Notes: a model not told the origin generated them from the sequence alone. A stretch of 64,000 nucleotides of DNA from Weissella kandleri (GCF_001438705.1 NZ_JQBP01000001.1:229220-293219); one strand, 5' to 3'; shown: positions 1 through 9,283, counted from the stretch's first letter. Program-made: numbers and translations.

Positions 1-2
1 AT

Positions 3-41
3 TTGTATGGTGCGGGGACAAAAGCCAACGAAATTGGATAA
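3..41 (+). CDS. 3' end of an unidentified gene (partial)
   Basis: The window opens inside what looks like the last twelve codons of a plus-strand gene; the frame ends LYGAGTKANEIG and then TAA. A good hairpin terminator starts twelve bases further on, which fits a gene ending here. Another frame stops at base 48, so the frame choice is a judgement. The product cannot be named from so few residues. Confidence 0.3.
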   Translation: MYGAGTKANEIG

Positions 42-52
42 TATTTAGAAGG

Positions 53-82
53 AAAGGATTGGAAGAAATTTCGGTCCTTTTT
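53..82 (+). terminator. Rho-independent terminator
   Basis: A 9-bp stem (AAAGGATTG paired with CGGTCCTTT, two G-T wobbles), a ten-base loop and a short T run follow the gene tail at the window start. Confidence 0.6.
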
Positions 83-83
83 A

Positions 84-564
84 CTATATGCAGTTCAAAG
101 TTGTCAAAGTTTCGGTAAAAATACGCAGTTATTTTGATGATTTAAATCTTATTAGTGACTAGAGGATAAGTTTTTCTCAATTCTGTAATGTATTAACAGC
201 TTATATTGATGAGATATTTCGTTTCAAAATGTGATGATAATAGTTTGGTTTATCATGATAAGCAAGAAAAAAAGTATCGTTTTTTCTTTAAAATTACGGA
301 AATTAAAAAGATGGCTATTATTTAAAGATAAGTAACTGACTTTAATTTGATAATACTTAAAAACTGGATCAACGATAAAATGTAACGTCTCTTTTTGTTT
401 TTTATATAATGATTTATTGTAATATTTAATTTCATAATTATAAAACACAATATTTGCCGCGTAAAAGCACAGTGAATTGAAATTTAAACTTGAGTAACTA
501 TTGTTAGTGTAACCGTTTTCTGATATAGTAGATGAAACAATTTGAGAGAGACGAGGGTTAGGGA
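84..564. other. AT-rich intergenic region, no supported gene
   Basis: About 480 bases of very AT-rich sequence with stops in all frames. The longest open frame is a 74-codon one on the minus strand, with low-complexity Phe/Ile/Asn/Lys composition and no recognisable domain. The end of the stretch must hold the promoter of the downstream HD-domain gene; GATATAGT near 523 is a possible -10 element. Nothing else is recognised. Confidence 0.5.
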
Positions 565-1221
565 ATGGGATTTCATCAATATTTGTCAGGCTTAACGGAA
601 TTAGAAATGATTAATCGGGCTCCAGGCTATTTTAAGTATTTCCCACACTCCGTAGCAGCACATTCGTGGAAAGTAACTCAAGTTGCCCAATTTTTGGGTG
701 ATGTTGAAGAAAAGCAAGGGGAGGCCGTCAATTGGAAGTTGTTGTATGAAAAAGCTTTGAATCACGACATTAATGAACGCTTTATCGGTGATATTCGAAC
801 ACCGGTGAAATATGCTTCTTCAGAGTTGCGGCATATGTTGGCGGATGTGGAAGAGTCTTTGGCTGACAATTTCATTCGGATGGAAATTCCATCGAATTAT
901 CGGGATGCTTATCATCGACGCTTGTCAGAAGGGAAGGATGATACTTTAGAGGGCCGTATTCTATCAGTGGCGGATAAAGTTGACCTTTTGTATGAAGCCT
1001 TTGGTGAATTGCAAAAAGGAAACCCTGAACCCGTTTTCTTAGATATTTATAAAGAAAGCTTGGAAACGATTTATGCCTTTCGCGACATGAATAGTACTAA
1101 ATACTTTATTAATGAAGTTTTACCAGAAATGTTAGCCGAGGAATTCCCCGGATCAGAACGCTTGCAACGGATTTATATTGGCATCTTTAACCAAGGAGTT
1201 GAGCAAGCGGACAATGAGTGA
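565..1221 (+). CDS. HD-domain 5'-deoxynucleotidase, YfbR-like
   Basis: A 218-residue HD-superfamily metal-dependent phosphohydrolase, probably acting on deoxynucleoside 5'-monophosphates in the cytosol as E. coli YfbR does. The metal-binding residues fall at His33 (HSVAAHSW), His67-Asp68 (NHD) and Asp137 (SVADKVD), almost the same positions as in YfbR. The phrase GDIRTPVK after the HD pair is also typical of the family. The ATG follows GAGGGTTAGGGA, an acceptable ribosome binding site. The gene stands alone, closed by its own terminator before uvrB. Substrate specificity is inferred from the family. Confidence 0.8.
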   Translation: MGFHQYLSGLTELEMINRAPGYFKYFPHSVAAHSWKVTQVAQFLGDVEEKQGEAVNWKLLYEKALNHDINERFIGDIRTPVKYASSELRHMLADVEESLADNFIRMEIPSNYRDAYHRRLSEGKDDTLEGRILSVADKVDLLYEAFGELQKGNPEPVFLDIYKESLETIYAFRDMNSTKYFINEVLPEMLAEEFPGSERLQRIYIGIFNQGVEQADNE

Positions 1222-1241
1222 AAATTAGTTTAAACTTAATT

Positions 1242-1283
1242 AAAGATGGCGTATAATATAATTATTAAACACCGTCTTTTTTT
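1242..1283 (+). terminator. Rho-independent terminator after the HD-domain gene
   Basis: The arms AAAGATGGCGT and ACACCGTCTTT pair with wobbles around a long AT loop and run into seven T residues. The loop also carries TATAAT, so this region may double as part of the uvrB promoter. Confidence 0.5.
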
Positions 1284-1334
1284 GACGCAATGAAAAGATG
1301 GTTCGGTAGTATAACCAGATAGTGAGGTATAAAG

Positions 1335-3344
1335 ATGATTACGCAACAAGCAGATCGTAAATATGAGGTGGTTTCTAAATATCAACCCACTGGTGATCAA
1401 CCGGCTGCCATTGAAAAGCTCACCACAGGGTTGAAAAATGGAGTGAAGGAACAGATTCTATTAGGGGCAACCGGGACAGGGAAGACATTTACCATTTCCG
1501 AAGTGATTGCCAATGCTAATAAGCCTGTTTTAGTACTTTCGCATAACAAAACCTTAGCGGGGCAATTATATGGGGAATTTAAAGAATTTTTCCCTAATAA
1601 TGCGGTTGAATACTTTGTTTCTTACTATGATTATTATCAACCGGAAGCGTACGTTCCTTCATCAGACACGTATATTGAAAAGGACTCTTCCATCAATGAT
1701 GAAATTGATAAATTGCGAAATTCAGCAACTTCTTCATTGTTGTCACGCAATGATACGATTGTCGTAGCTTCAGTCTCATCAATTTTTGGCTTGGGAGATC
1801 CAAATCAATATCGGGATCATGTGATTAGTTTGCACTTGGGCGATGAAGTGGAACGCAATGGTTTAATGCGGGATTTGATTGATATTCAATTTCAACGGAA
1901 TGATATTGATTTTCAGCGTGGTCGCTTCCGAGTTCGGGGTGATGTGTTAGAAGTGTTCCCAGCTTCTTCTGATGCAAAAGCATTACGGATTGAATTTTTC
2001 GGGGATGAAATTGATCGTATTCGCGAAATTGATAGTCTGACTGGTGAAATTGTAGCTGATTTAGATACAGTCACTATTTTCCCAGCCACACACTTTATGA
2101 CGAATGAAAAAATTCGGGAACGAGCGGTTAAGACCATCCAAGCTGAATTGGATGAGCAGTTAAAAAAGTTCGAATCAGAAGGGAAGTTACTTGAAGCGCA
2201 ACGTTTGAAGCAGCGGACGGAATATGATATTGAAATGATTCGTGAAATGGGCTTTACTACTGGAATTGAGAATTATTCGCGGCATATGGATGGACGCAAA
2301 CCGGGTGAGCCCCCCTTTACGTTGCTCGACTTTTTCCCGGATGATTTCTTGATTGTAGTCGATGAGTCACACGTGACAATGCCACAAGTCCGGGGGATGT
2401 ATAACGGAGATCGAGCGCGGAAGCAGACCTTGGTTGACTTTGGATTCCGTTTGCCTTCAGCGTTGGATAATCGCCCGCTTAAATTAACAGAATTTGAAGA
2501 GCATGTGCACCAAATTATCTATATGTCAGCAACTCCTGGTGACTATGAAACTGAGCGAGTTCCTGAAAATGAGGTGGTCCAACAGATCATTCGTCCTACT
2601 GGTTTATTGGATCCTGAGATTGAATTGCGGCCAGTTAATGGTCAAATTGATGATCTGTTGGGTGAAATTAACGCCCGGGAGGAGCGAAATGAGCGCGTGT
2701 TTATTACTACCTTGACGAAAAAAATGGCCGAAGATCTGACGGATTACTTGGAGGATGTGGGAGTCAAAGTTAAATATTTGCATTCAGATATTAAAACTTT
2801 GGAACGGACGGAAATTATTCGTGATTTACGGTTAGGTAAATTTGACGTTTTGATTGGAATCAATCTGTTACGTGAGGGAATTGATGTGCCAGAAGTCTCA
2901 TTAGTGGCGATTTTGGATGCTGATAAAGAAGGCTTCTTACGAAATACGCGTTCCTTAATTCAAACGATTGGACGTGCAGCTCGTAATGAGAATGGGCATG
3001 TAATTATGTATGCGGATCATGAAACTGCATCGATGAAAGCTGCGATGGAAGAGACCGCGCGGCGGCGTAAATTGCAGATTGAATACAATAAAGCACATGG
3101 CATTACGCCACATACGATTATTAAGGCGGTCCGTGATTTGATTTCAGTTTCACATCCGACTGATAATCAAGCCCAACCGCAGTCATTTACTGAGGTGGCC
3201 TTTAAAGATATGGCTCGCGATGACCAAGAAGCAATGATTAAAAACTTGGAGGAGCAAATGCGAGCGGCGGCTAAGCGCTTAGACTTTGAAGGCGCTGCAA
3301 ATTTGCGTGATTCTGTGATGGAATTGAAATTGCAGTTAGAGTAA
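1335..3344 (+). CDS. uvrB: UvrABC excision repair helicase subunit UvrB
   Basis: Full-length UvrB (669 residues), the DNA-damage verification subunit of nucleotide excision repair, which receives lesions from UvrA and recruits UvrC. Visible parts in order are the Walker A loop GATGTGKT (about 44-51), the beta-hairpin phrase [12 protein letters not shown] that clamps DNA, the DESH Walker B motif, helicase motifs ending QTIGRAARN, and a C-terminal UVR motif (about residues 635-668) that contacts UvrC. The start follows GTGAGGTATAAAG. In many lactobacilli uvrA follows directly; here a strong terminator follows instead, so uvrA must lie elsewhere. Confidence 0.97.
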   Translation: MITQQADRKYEVVSKYQPTGDQPAAIEKLTTGLKNGVKEQILLGATGTGKTFTISEVIANANKPVLVLSHNKTLAGQLYGEFKEFFPNNAVEYFVSYYDYYQPEAYVPSSDTYIEKDSSINDEIDKLRNSATSSLLSRNDTIVVASVSSIFGLGDPNQYRDHVISLHLGDEVERNGLMRDLIDIQFQRNDIDFQRGRFRVRGDVLEVFPASSDAKALRIEFFGDEIDRIREIDSLTGEIVADLDTVTIFPATHFMTNEKIRERAVKTIQAELDEQLKKFESEGKLLEAQRLKQRTEYDIEMIREMGFTTGIENYSRHMDGRKPGEPPFTLLDFFPDDFLIVVDESHVTMPQVRGMYNGDRARKQTLVDFGFRLPSALDNRPLKLTEFEEHVHQIIYMSATPGDYETERVPENEVVQQIIRPTGLLDPEIELRPVNGQIDDLLGEINAREERNERVFITTLTKKMAEDLTDYLEDVGVKVKYLHSDIKTLERTEIIRDLRLGKFDVLIGINLLREGIDVPEVSLVAILDADKEGFLRNTRSLIQTIGRAARNENGHVIMYADHETASMKAAMEETARRRKLQIEYNKAHGITPHTIIKAVRDLISVSHPTDNQAQPQSFTEVAFKDMARDDQEAMIKNLEEQMRAAAKRLDFEGAANLRDSVMELKLQLE

Positions 3345-3354
3345 TAGGATTAAT

Positions 3355-3391
3355 AAAAGGACTGGTGCTATGGTTGGCAACCAGTCCTTTT
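3355..3391. terminator. Bidirectional terminator between uvrB and the RNase HI-like gene
   Basis: A perfect 12-bp stem (AAAAGGACTGGT with ACCAGTCCTTTT) has A-rich and T-rich outer ends, so it can stop transcripts from both convergent genes. Confidence 0.8.
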
Positions 3392-3398
3392 GCTTAAG

Positions 3399-3797
3399 TT
3401 AATTTTGATGGAGCCCCTGTAAAGCTTGCTGGTGGGCGCCCTGGTTGGATCGATCAGGGATCCACTGGGTGATGACCACTTGAAAATAATCTTGAAGGGC
3501 TAAGAGTTGACTTAATTCCGACGCATATTGTTTAGCGTATTCCTTAGCAATACCATCGCTAACTAGGCGCGAGTCCGTAAAATATTGAACCGCTGTTTGC
3601 TCAGGAAGCGGGCAAATTTCTAAAAGCTGTTGAAAGGCCCAAATGGCAGCCTGAAATTCGGCCTGGTGATTATTGAGATGTTTGGGGAGCGGTTGATGTA
3701 ATTGGATTTGTTTTTGGGCTTGTAAAATCAGAAGGCCCGCACCATTGGTTTGTTGTTTGAAATCGGTTGCTGCATCAGAATAAAGCTGGATGAGCAT
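3399..3797 (-). CDS. RNase HI family protein
   Basis: A 132-residue RNase H-fold protein predicted to cut RNA in RNA-DNA hybrids. Catalytic carboxylates are visible at YSDAA (Asp near residue 8), AEFQAA (Glu) and TDSRLV (Asp). At the fourth position the WIPDRSNQGAHQQAL stretch has His where E. coli RNase HI has Asp, so activity may be reduced or the subfamily may use His. No N-terminal hybrid-binding domain is present. It is divergent from ebsA, a neighbourhood common in lactic acid bacteria. The ATG follows GAGGTGTGATAGT. Confidence 0.75.
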   Translation of the reverse strand: MLIQLYSDAATDFKQQTNGAGLLILQAQKQIQLHQPLPKHLNNHQAEFQAAIWAFQQLLEICPLPEQTAVQYFTDSRLVSDGIAKEYAKQYASELSQLLALQDYFQVVITQWIPDRSNQGAHQQALQGLHQN

Positions 3798-3865
3798 ACT
3801 ATCACACCTCGTTTTCTGTTATACTATATTTTAATTATATAGTTAAAGCGAATGGGGGACAAATT

Positions 3866-4234
3866 ATGCGTGGATTTTATCAGCCAGCGGGCTTAAGCGG
3901 ATTGGTGAATTGGGCCTGGATATTAATGGTCGGATTACTAGCTTTAATTTTACAATTGGAATTTATTACATTTAATGGGTGGACGATGTTAGCTACGCTT
4001 TTGTTTGTGTTTCTAGTTGCTGTTGTGATCTTGCGTCGGCGAATTGATGTAAATGTAAATTATATTCATTTTCGGCAATTATTTAGCTTTAACCGCTTAT
4101 CAATTCGGTTTGACGGGATGAAACATGTTCAACCAACGCGGTATGGCATGATGTTTGATTATAATGATAATTCATATAATATGTTAATTTCAAAAAAAGT
4201 ACGGACACAAATTTTAAAACAACTGGGAGTATAG
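3866..4234 (+). CDS. ebsA: EbsA family membrane protein
   Basis: A 122-residue protein with two predicted membrane helices (about residues 15-33 and 38-57), then the basic stretch LRRRIDVN and a cytosolic C-terminal domain of about 65 residues. Size, topology and position between an RNase HI-like gene and an RluA-type pseudouridine synthase match the EbsA family of lactic acid bacteria, whose biochemical role is not established. It heads a compact run: one base separates it from rluD, which is followed by pyrR and the carA/carB-like genes. The upstream TATACT near 3819 may be the run's -10 element. The family call rests mainly on context. Confidence 0.6.
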   Translation: MRGFYQPAGLSGLVNWAWILMVGLLALILQLEFITFNGWTMLATLLFVFLVAVVILRRRIDVNVNYIHFRQLFSFNRLSIRFDGMKHVQPTRYGMMFDYNDNSYNMLISKKVRTQILKQLGV

Positions 4235-4235
4235 A

Positions 4236-5153
4236 ATGGGACAGACAACATTTACAGTAGATGAACAAGTTGGTCGGATAGATAAAGTTATAGCACAATA
4301 TTTGTCAGATTATTCCCGTTCCCAAGCGAACGAATGGATTAAGCAAGAACGCGTATTAGTCAATGGCGAAGTTAAAAAGGCTAAATACCAAGCGAAGCCA
4401 GGGGATGAAATTCAAGTGGATATTCCAGATCCAATTACCTTGGATTTGAAAGCTGAAGATATTCCGCTCGACATCATTTATGAAGATGATGATTTGTTAG
4501 TGGTAAACAAACCACAAGGGATGGTGGTGCACCCCGCGTTAGGGCATCCCGATGGTACTTTGGTCAATGCTTTAATGTATCATACGCCTTTGTCAAACAT
4601 TAATGGAGTCTTGCGGCCGGGGATTGTTCATCGAATTGATAAAGATACATCCGGCTTATTAATGGTCGCCAAAAATGACCATGCGCACGAAGCTTTGTCT
4701 GAGAACTTGAAAGCAAAAAAGAATTTGCGCGAGTATCTAGTTTTAGTTCATGGTGAATTCAAAGAAAATAGTGGAACAATTAATGCGCCGTTGGGTCGCT
4801 CGAATAAAGACCGTAAAAAGCAGGCGGTGGTGGTCAATGGGCGTGAAGCAGTAACCCATTTTAAAGTTTTGCGACGATATGTTGACTACACCTTATTATC
4901 CGCCACGTTGGAGACTGGTCGGACCCATCAAATTCGCGTCCATTTGGCTTATATCGGCCACCCGGTAGCAGGTGATCCTTTATATGGTCCTAAGAAAACT
5001 TTACCGGGCAATGGACAATATTTGCATGCACATACTTTGGGGTTAACACAGCCGACAACGGGCGAAGAATTAGTTTTTGAAGCGCCCTTACCGGATTACT
5101 TCACCGCAATGTTGAGTCAATTAGAACCTTATAATGAGATGAGCGAGGATTAA
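4236..5153 (+). CDS. rluD: RluA-family 23S rRNA pseudouridine synthase (RluD-like)
   Basis: A 305-residue pseudouridine synthase that converts specific uridines in large-subunit rRNA. An N-terminal S4 RNA-binding domain (about residues 12-75) precedes the catalytic domain with the motif [15 protein letters not shown], whose Asp is the nucleophile; GRTHQIRVH follows near residue 230. The length fits RluD. The exact target uridines cannot be read from sequence. The stop is one base before the pyrR ATG, so the two are almost certainly cotranscribed and probably translationally coupled. Confidence 0.9.
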   Translation: MGQTTFTVDEQVGRIDKVIAQYLSDYSRSQANEWIKQERVLVNGEVKKAKYQAKPGDEIQVDIPDPITLDLKAEDIPLDIIYEDDDLLVVNKPQGMVVHPALGHPDGTLVNALMYHTPLSNINGVLRPGIVHRIDKDTSGLLMVAKNDHAHEALSENLKAKKNLREYLVLVHGEFKENSGTINAPLGRSNKDRKKQAVVVNGREAVTHFKVLRRYVDYTLLSATLETGRTHQIRVHLAYIGHPVAGDPLYGPKKTLPGNGQYLHAHTLGLTQPTTGEELVFEAPLPDYFTAMLSQLEPYNEMSED

Positions 5154-5154
5154 T

Positions 5155-5673
5155 ATGGCAAATAAAGAGATTGTAGATGGAATGTCAATGCAGCGGGCAT
5201 TAACGCGAATTACATATGAAATTATTGAACGGAATAAAGGAGTAAGCAATCTAGTTTTAGTTGGGATTAAAACGCGCGGCGTTTACTTGGCACAACGCAT
5301 TGGTGAGCGTTTGCAACAACTAGAGGATGTTGCGATTCCTGTTTTAACGTTAGATATTGAAGCCTATCGGGATGATCGTGAGCCAAAAGACCGGCGCCAA
5401 CCCCAAATTGATTTGAATTTGAATGGGAAACGGATTGTTTTAGTCGACGACGTTTTGTATACAGGAAGAACGATTCGCGCAGCTTTGGATGCGTTGATGG
5501 ATAATGGTCGGCCATCGGTGGTTAATTTAGCCGTTTTAGTAGATCGTGGACATCGGGAATTACCAATTCGGGCTGATTTTGTTGGTAAAAATATTCCAAC
5601 GGCAATTTCAGAACGGATTAAAGTTAATGTCCGTGAATTAGATGGGCAAGATTCCGTTGAAATTCACTCATAA
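5155..5673 (+). CDS. pyrR: Bifunctional pyr operon regulator / uracil phosphoribosyltransferase PyrR
   Basis: A 172-residue PyrR. The PRPP-binding loop [12 protein letters not shown] (about residues 97-108) is intact, and the basic face ([19 protein letters not shown]) used to bind anti-antiterminator RNA is also present. In Gram-positive bacteria PyrR attenuates pyr operons in response to UMP and has weak uracil phosphoribosyltransferase activity. No pyr leader RNA is visible in this run, because the gaps on either side are 1 and 20 bases, so its targets must be elsewhere. It sits 20 bases upstream of a CarA-like gene, the relic of a classical pyr operon layout. Confidence 0.95.
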   Translation: MANKEIVDGMSMQRALTRITYEIIERNKGVSNLVLVGIKTRGVYLAQRIGERLQQLEDVAIPVLTLDIEAYRDDREPKDRRQPQIDLNLNGKRIVLVDDVLYTGRTIRAALDALMDNGRPSVVNLAVLVDRGHRELPIRADFVGKNIPTAISERIKVNVRELDGQDSVEIHS

Positions 5674-5693
5674 GTAATAAGGGGAGTTGTTAA

Positions 5694-6794
5694 ATGACCC
5701 AACGATATTTAATTTTACAAGATCAAAGTGTCTACCCAGGTGAAGCCTTTGGAGCGCCAGCGACGACTTTTGGTGAGATTGTCTTCAATACCGCCATGTC
5801 GGGGTATCAAGAGATTATTACCAATCCGATTTATCATAACCAAATCTTGATGTTTACTACCCCCACGATTGGAGCAGCAGGTATTAACCATCAAGCAGAT
5901 GAAGCCATTGTGCCAACGATTAAAGGGGTAGTCACCCGAGAAATTGCGGACGTTTCCACAAATCGGTTACAGCGGATGAGTTTAGATGCTTTTTTGAAGC
6001 GACATAATATTCCGGGAATTGCGCGGATAGATACGCGCGCCTTAGCCCGTCATTTACGGCAAACAGGGACGCAAAAAGCAAGTATCGTTGATGTACCTGA
6101 TGACCATGCTTTTGATCAATTAAAAGCAATGGTGTTGCCAACGAATCAAGTAGCACAAGCTTCAACGCCGAAAGCCTATGCTAATCCCGGGCGGGGCGCT
6201 AATGTTATAATCATTGATTTGGGATTGAAAAATGGAATTTTACGTAATTTGCGGGATTATGATGCTAATATTACGGTTTTGCCACATGATACAACATTAG
6301 AGCAAGTGGTTAATCTAGATCCGGACGGTATTGTGTTGTCATCAGGTCCCGGTGATCCGCATATTTTAAATGAGCAATTATTGAGATTAATTCGAACCGT
6401 GCAAAGTGAAATTCCACTTTTGGGAATTGGATTAGGGTATGAATTGTTCGCCTTAGCGAATGGAGCCGAACTAGAAGAATTAACTTTTGAACGGCATGGT
6501 ATGAACCATCCGATTCGTGAGCAAATTACGGGTAACATCATTTTTGCTAATCAGGGAAATGGTTACGTGATTAACCGGGCTTCACTCAAAGAGACGGCCC
6601 TGATGGTGACGCATGTGGATCTCATGGATCATTCAGTTCAGGGCGTGCGGCATCGGGACTACCCAGCATTTGGGGTTCAATTTTTTCCGGATGCTGCGCC
6701 TGGTCCAATTGAAGCCACCGATATTTTTGCAGAATATATGGAAATCGTATCTGCACGCCGAGGAGGGAGTCGACAATGGTTGAACGAATATTAA
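5694..6794 (+). CDS. carA: CarA-like carbamoyl-phosphate synthase small subunit with dead glutaminase site
   Basis: A 366-residue homologue of the glutaminase subunit of carbamoyl-phosphate synthetase, of normal length. The N-terminal CarA domain is well kept (GEIVFNTAMSGYQEI, IARIDTRALARHLR). The class I amidotransferase domain also aligns end to end, but all catalytic residues are gone: GICLGHQ is GIGLGYE (Cys to Gly246), and GHPEASPGP is FFPDAAPGP (His to Phe331, Glu to Asp333). It therefore should not hydrolyse glutamine. The frame is open with no decay, and it overlaps the next gene by 19 bases. It may be a scaffold or regulatory partner of the CarB-like protein; this is inference. The symbol reflects homology only. 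Confidence 0.85.
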   Translation: MTQRYLILQDQSVYPGEAFGAPATTFGEIVFNTAMSGYQEIITNPIYHNQILMFTTPTIGAAGINHQADEAIVPTIKGVVTREIADVSTNRLQRMSLDAFLKRHNIPGIARIDTRALARHLRQTGTQKASIVDVPDDHAFDQLKAMVLPTNQVAQASTPKAYANPGRGANVIIIDLGLKNGILRNLRDYDANITVLPHDTTLEQVVNLDPDGIVLSSGPGDPHILNEQLLRLIRTVQSEIPLLGIGLGYELFALANGAELEELTFERHGMNHPIREQITGNIIFANQGNGYVINRASLKETALMVTHVDLMDHSVQGVRHRDYPAFGVQFFPDAAPGPIEATDIFAEYMEIVSARRGGSRQWLNEY

Positions 6795-9283
6795 TGATTG
6801 GTGGTTCAGCCAATGATTTTGACCATGAAACGGAAAGCGATTTAGCCAGTTATCAGATGGTTTCATCTTTACGTCAAAATGAAGCCGAAATTTTTATGGT
6901 GGATGACAACCCGTATGCGTTTACGATTGAACGAACGGATATTACGCCAATTTTGTGTGCGTTAACTCTAGATAATCTCTTAGAAATAATTGAACAGCAT
7001 CAAATTACCGCAGTCGTTACGACTGCTGGTGGGGTGGTGGCGATGAATTTAAGTCGCCAGATTCAAAGGGCCTTGGGGACAGCGGCGCCCAAGATTTTAG
7101 GCTTATCTAAAGATGCCTTAGATGCCACCCAAGATACGACGATTTTACGTAACCATTTGAACCGGTTAGGCGAAAAAACGGTGGCAGCACGGTTGGCCAA
7201 TAATGTTTCTGAAGCCTTTGAGGCGGTGCGTGAAATTAATTTTCCAGTGGTAGTACGACCGATTGCTCCAAATGGAGGTCTGTTGCGGTTTAACGTGAAT
7301 GATGTCGACCGGTTAGAGGAGGCAGTTGAAAAAAGCCTAGAGCGTTCGCAAATTCATCAAGTTAATATCGACCAAAGTATTCGTGGACATCATGAAATTA
7401 CCATCGTCGCCTTGCGCGACCGCGTGGGAAATACCCTGATTGTGGGTGGGATTGAAGATATGGATCCGGTGGGGATTCATACTGCAGATTCGATTGCTTT
7501 TACACCAATTCAAAGCCTTTCAGACCCCATTATTCAAAAGTTGCGGCAAACGACGATTAAAATTCTACATGAGTTTCAAATTATGGGGATGGCGCAGGTG
7601 CGCTTTGCAGTTAATCCCGAAACGGATGAATATGTCGTAACTCGATTAACTCCATATTTTGACCGCCAATCATCCTTGATTATGGTTGCCACAGGTTACC
7701 CGCTAGTACCGGTCGTTACGAATTTAATTTTGGGTAAGACTTTTGAACAAATCCATTTGCCGGCTAAATTCAGTAGTAATGCGGCTTTGTTGGAACCGGT
7801 GATGGATCACGTGGTTACGCGTTTTCCCGTCTTTAGTTTCGGTGAATTTGAAGCAAACTGGATTGTAACGGACCATCGTCTGAATACTGTTCAAAAATCA
7901 GTCGGGGCAACAATTGGAGTGGGACGTAGTGTTGAAGAAGCCATTGAAAAGGCTTTACGAGCAGCGCACTTTAATAGTCGTGATTTTTCACCAACGATAA
8001 TGAATTCTTTGACTGAAGATGACTTGATTGAACGGATTATCCACCCCCGGAACAATCGAATTTTGGTGCTGATGGAAGCTTTGCGCCGCGGTTATACGGT
8101 TGATGAATTAGCTGAGATGACTAAAATTGCGCCATTTTATTTTTATAAATTAAAGCGAATAATGGAATTAGAAGATTCGGTGGCTAAAAATCCATGGGAT
8201 GAGACCATTTTACGTGATGCAAAGTATTATGGCCTAAGTGATGGTTTATTGGCGCGCTTATGGAATGAACCATATGAAAAGGTGCGGCGGTTCCGCTGGG
8301 ATCACAATGTTTTGCCAACCTATAAGGCTTTTGACCCGTCTGCAGGTGAATTTGATGAAGAAAATTCACATTATTACAGTACGTTTGAAAGTGAAAACGA
8401 GACCACTCAATTAGATGCTGAGTCTGCTTTGGTCGTTGGAACAGGGGCTTTTCGCTTAGGGGATGGGGCAGCTGCTTCGTATACCATGGCCTCAGTCGCA
8501 TCAGAACTACGCCGGTTGGGAATTCCAACGATTGTGGTAAATAACAATCCGCATGGGCTCCTGTTTATTCCACAGATTGCCGATAAACATTATTATGAGC
8601 CACTCGAGTTGTCCGATGTGATGAATATTTTGGAAATCGAACATCCTAAATATATTTTTATCCCTGGGAATCGAATTAAGTTAATCCAAAAGTTGCGGGA
8701 GATGAACATTCCAGTGTATGTGATTGCTAAGGAAAAATACTTACCATCAACGCTTTATGAAACACAAGAAAAAATTGTGATTGATTATTTCTGGGATGGG
8801 CAAAAGGCTTATCCTTTGGCGATGGCAAAACAGGATAATGATGAAATGGTGATTGATCAGCGGGCTATGACCCCATCATTATATGCGGCTTTACCCCGCC
8901 CTAAGTTGTCAGTGACGCGTGCCGGTTTATACCAATTGATGGTTGATCATTGGCCAATTGAGGGTGAAGTTACTGCTGAAGATTTACGACCAATGCCTTT
9001 TACACATATGGCATTTTTGGTCAAAATTACCGGTGTTAGTTGGGTGCGGATGATGATACGCTATATGACGGGACGACAAAGCGAAACGGATACAAATTTA
9101 GTTGAGCATTGGGTTGATTATCAATGGACGACCGAGGCTGGTCGTTTGGCCTATACGCATCCTGATTTTATGACGCATTTAAATGTGCATGAACACCAGA
9201 TTGATAATGGAAGGCTAGCGATGGGTGCGCATGTTGAGCCTCTCGATCAGGAACCTGATTCGGTGGAAAAATATACATCTTAA
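6776..9283 (+). CDS. carB: CarB-like truncated carbamoyl-phosphate synthase large subunit, predicted inactive
   Basis: An 835-residue relative of CarB (normally about 1060). The first half is complete in layout: pre-ATP-grasp, ATP-grasp 1, then the oligomerisation region (about 400-545). The ligands matching E. coli Gln285, Glu299, Asn301 and Arg303 are Arg276, Arg290, Thr292 and Tyr294, so metal-ATP binding should fail. A second pre-ATP-grasp domain (about 550-650, GTGAFRLGDG, VVNNNPHG) is followed by only about 185 residues of mostly unrecognised sequence. IVIDYFWDGQ (667-676) may be a scrap of ATP-grasp 2. The allosteric C-terminal domain is not recognisable. The start has a strong AGGAGGG ribosome binding site inside carA. 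It cannot make carbamoyl phosphate by the known mechanism. Confidence 0.85.
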   Translation: MVERILMIGGSANDFDHETESDLASYQMVSSLRQNEAEIFMVDDNPYAFTIERTDITPILCALTLDNLLEIIEQHQITAVVTTAGGVVAMNLSRQIQRALGTAAPKILGLSKDALDATQDTTILRNHLNRLGEKTVAARLANNVSEAFEAVREINFPVVVRPIAPNGGLLRFNVNDVDRLEEAVEKSLERSQIHQVNIDQSIRGHHEITIVALRDRVGNTLIVGGIEDMDPVGIHTADSIAFTPIQSLSDPIIQKLRQTTIKILHEFQIMGMAQVRFAVNPETDEYVVTRLTPYFDRQSSLIMVATGYPLVPVVTNLILGKTFEQIHLPAKFSSNAALLEPVMDHVVTRFPVFSFGEFEANWIVTDHRLNTVQKSVGATIGVGRSVEEAIEKALRAAHFNSRDFSPTIMNSLTEDDLIERIIHPRNNRILVLMEALRRGYTVDELAEMTKIAPFYFYKLKRIMELEDSVAKNPWDETILRDAKYYGLSDGLLARLWNEPYEKVRRFRWDHNVLPTYKAFDPSAGEFDEENSHYYSTFESENETTQLDAESALVVGTGAFRLGDGAAASYTMASVASELRRLGIPTIVVNNNPHGLLFIPQIADKHYYEPLELSDVMNILEIEHPKYIFIPGNRIKLIQKLREMNIPVYVIAKEKYLPSTLYETQEKIVIDYFWDGQKAYPLAMAKQDNDEMVIDQRAMTPSLYAALPRPKLSVTRAGLYQLMVDHWPIEGEVTAEDLRPMPFTHMAFLVKITGVSWVRMMIRYMTGRQSETDTNLVEHWVDYQWTTEAGRLAYTHPDFMTHLNVHEHQIDNGRLAMGAHVEPLDQEPDSVEKYTS

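Noticed and set aside
224-448. 74-codon minus-strand frame in the first intergenic region
   Set aside because: Composition is that of random AT-rich sequence, with no ribosome binding site and no domain; likely chance.
1570-2715. Open frames on both strands inside uvrB
   Set aside because: They overlap a clear uvrB coding frame and show no independent motifs.
5674-5693. PyrR-responsive attenuator before the carA-like gene
   Set aside because: Only 20 bases separate the genes, which is too short for the leader.
8184-8528. 114-codon minus-strand frame inside the carB-like gene
   Set aside because: Antisense shadow of a coding region, without start signals or domain.
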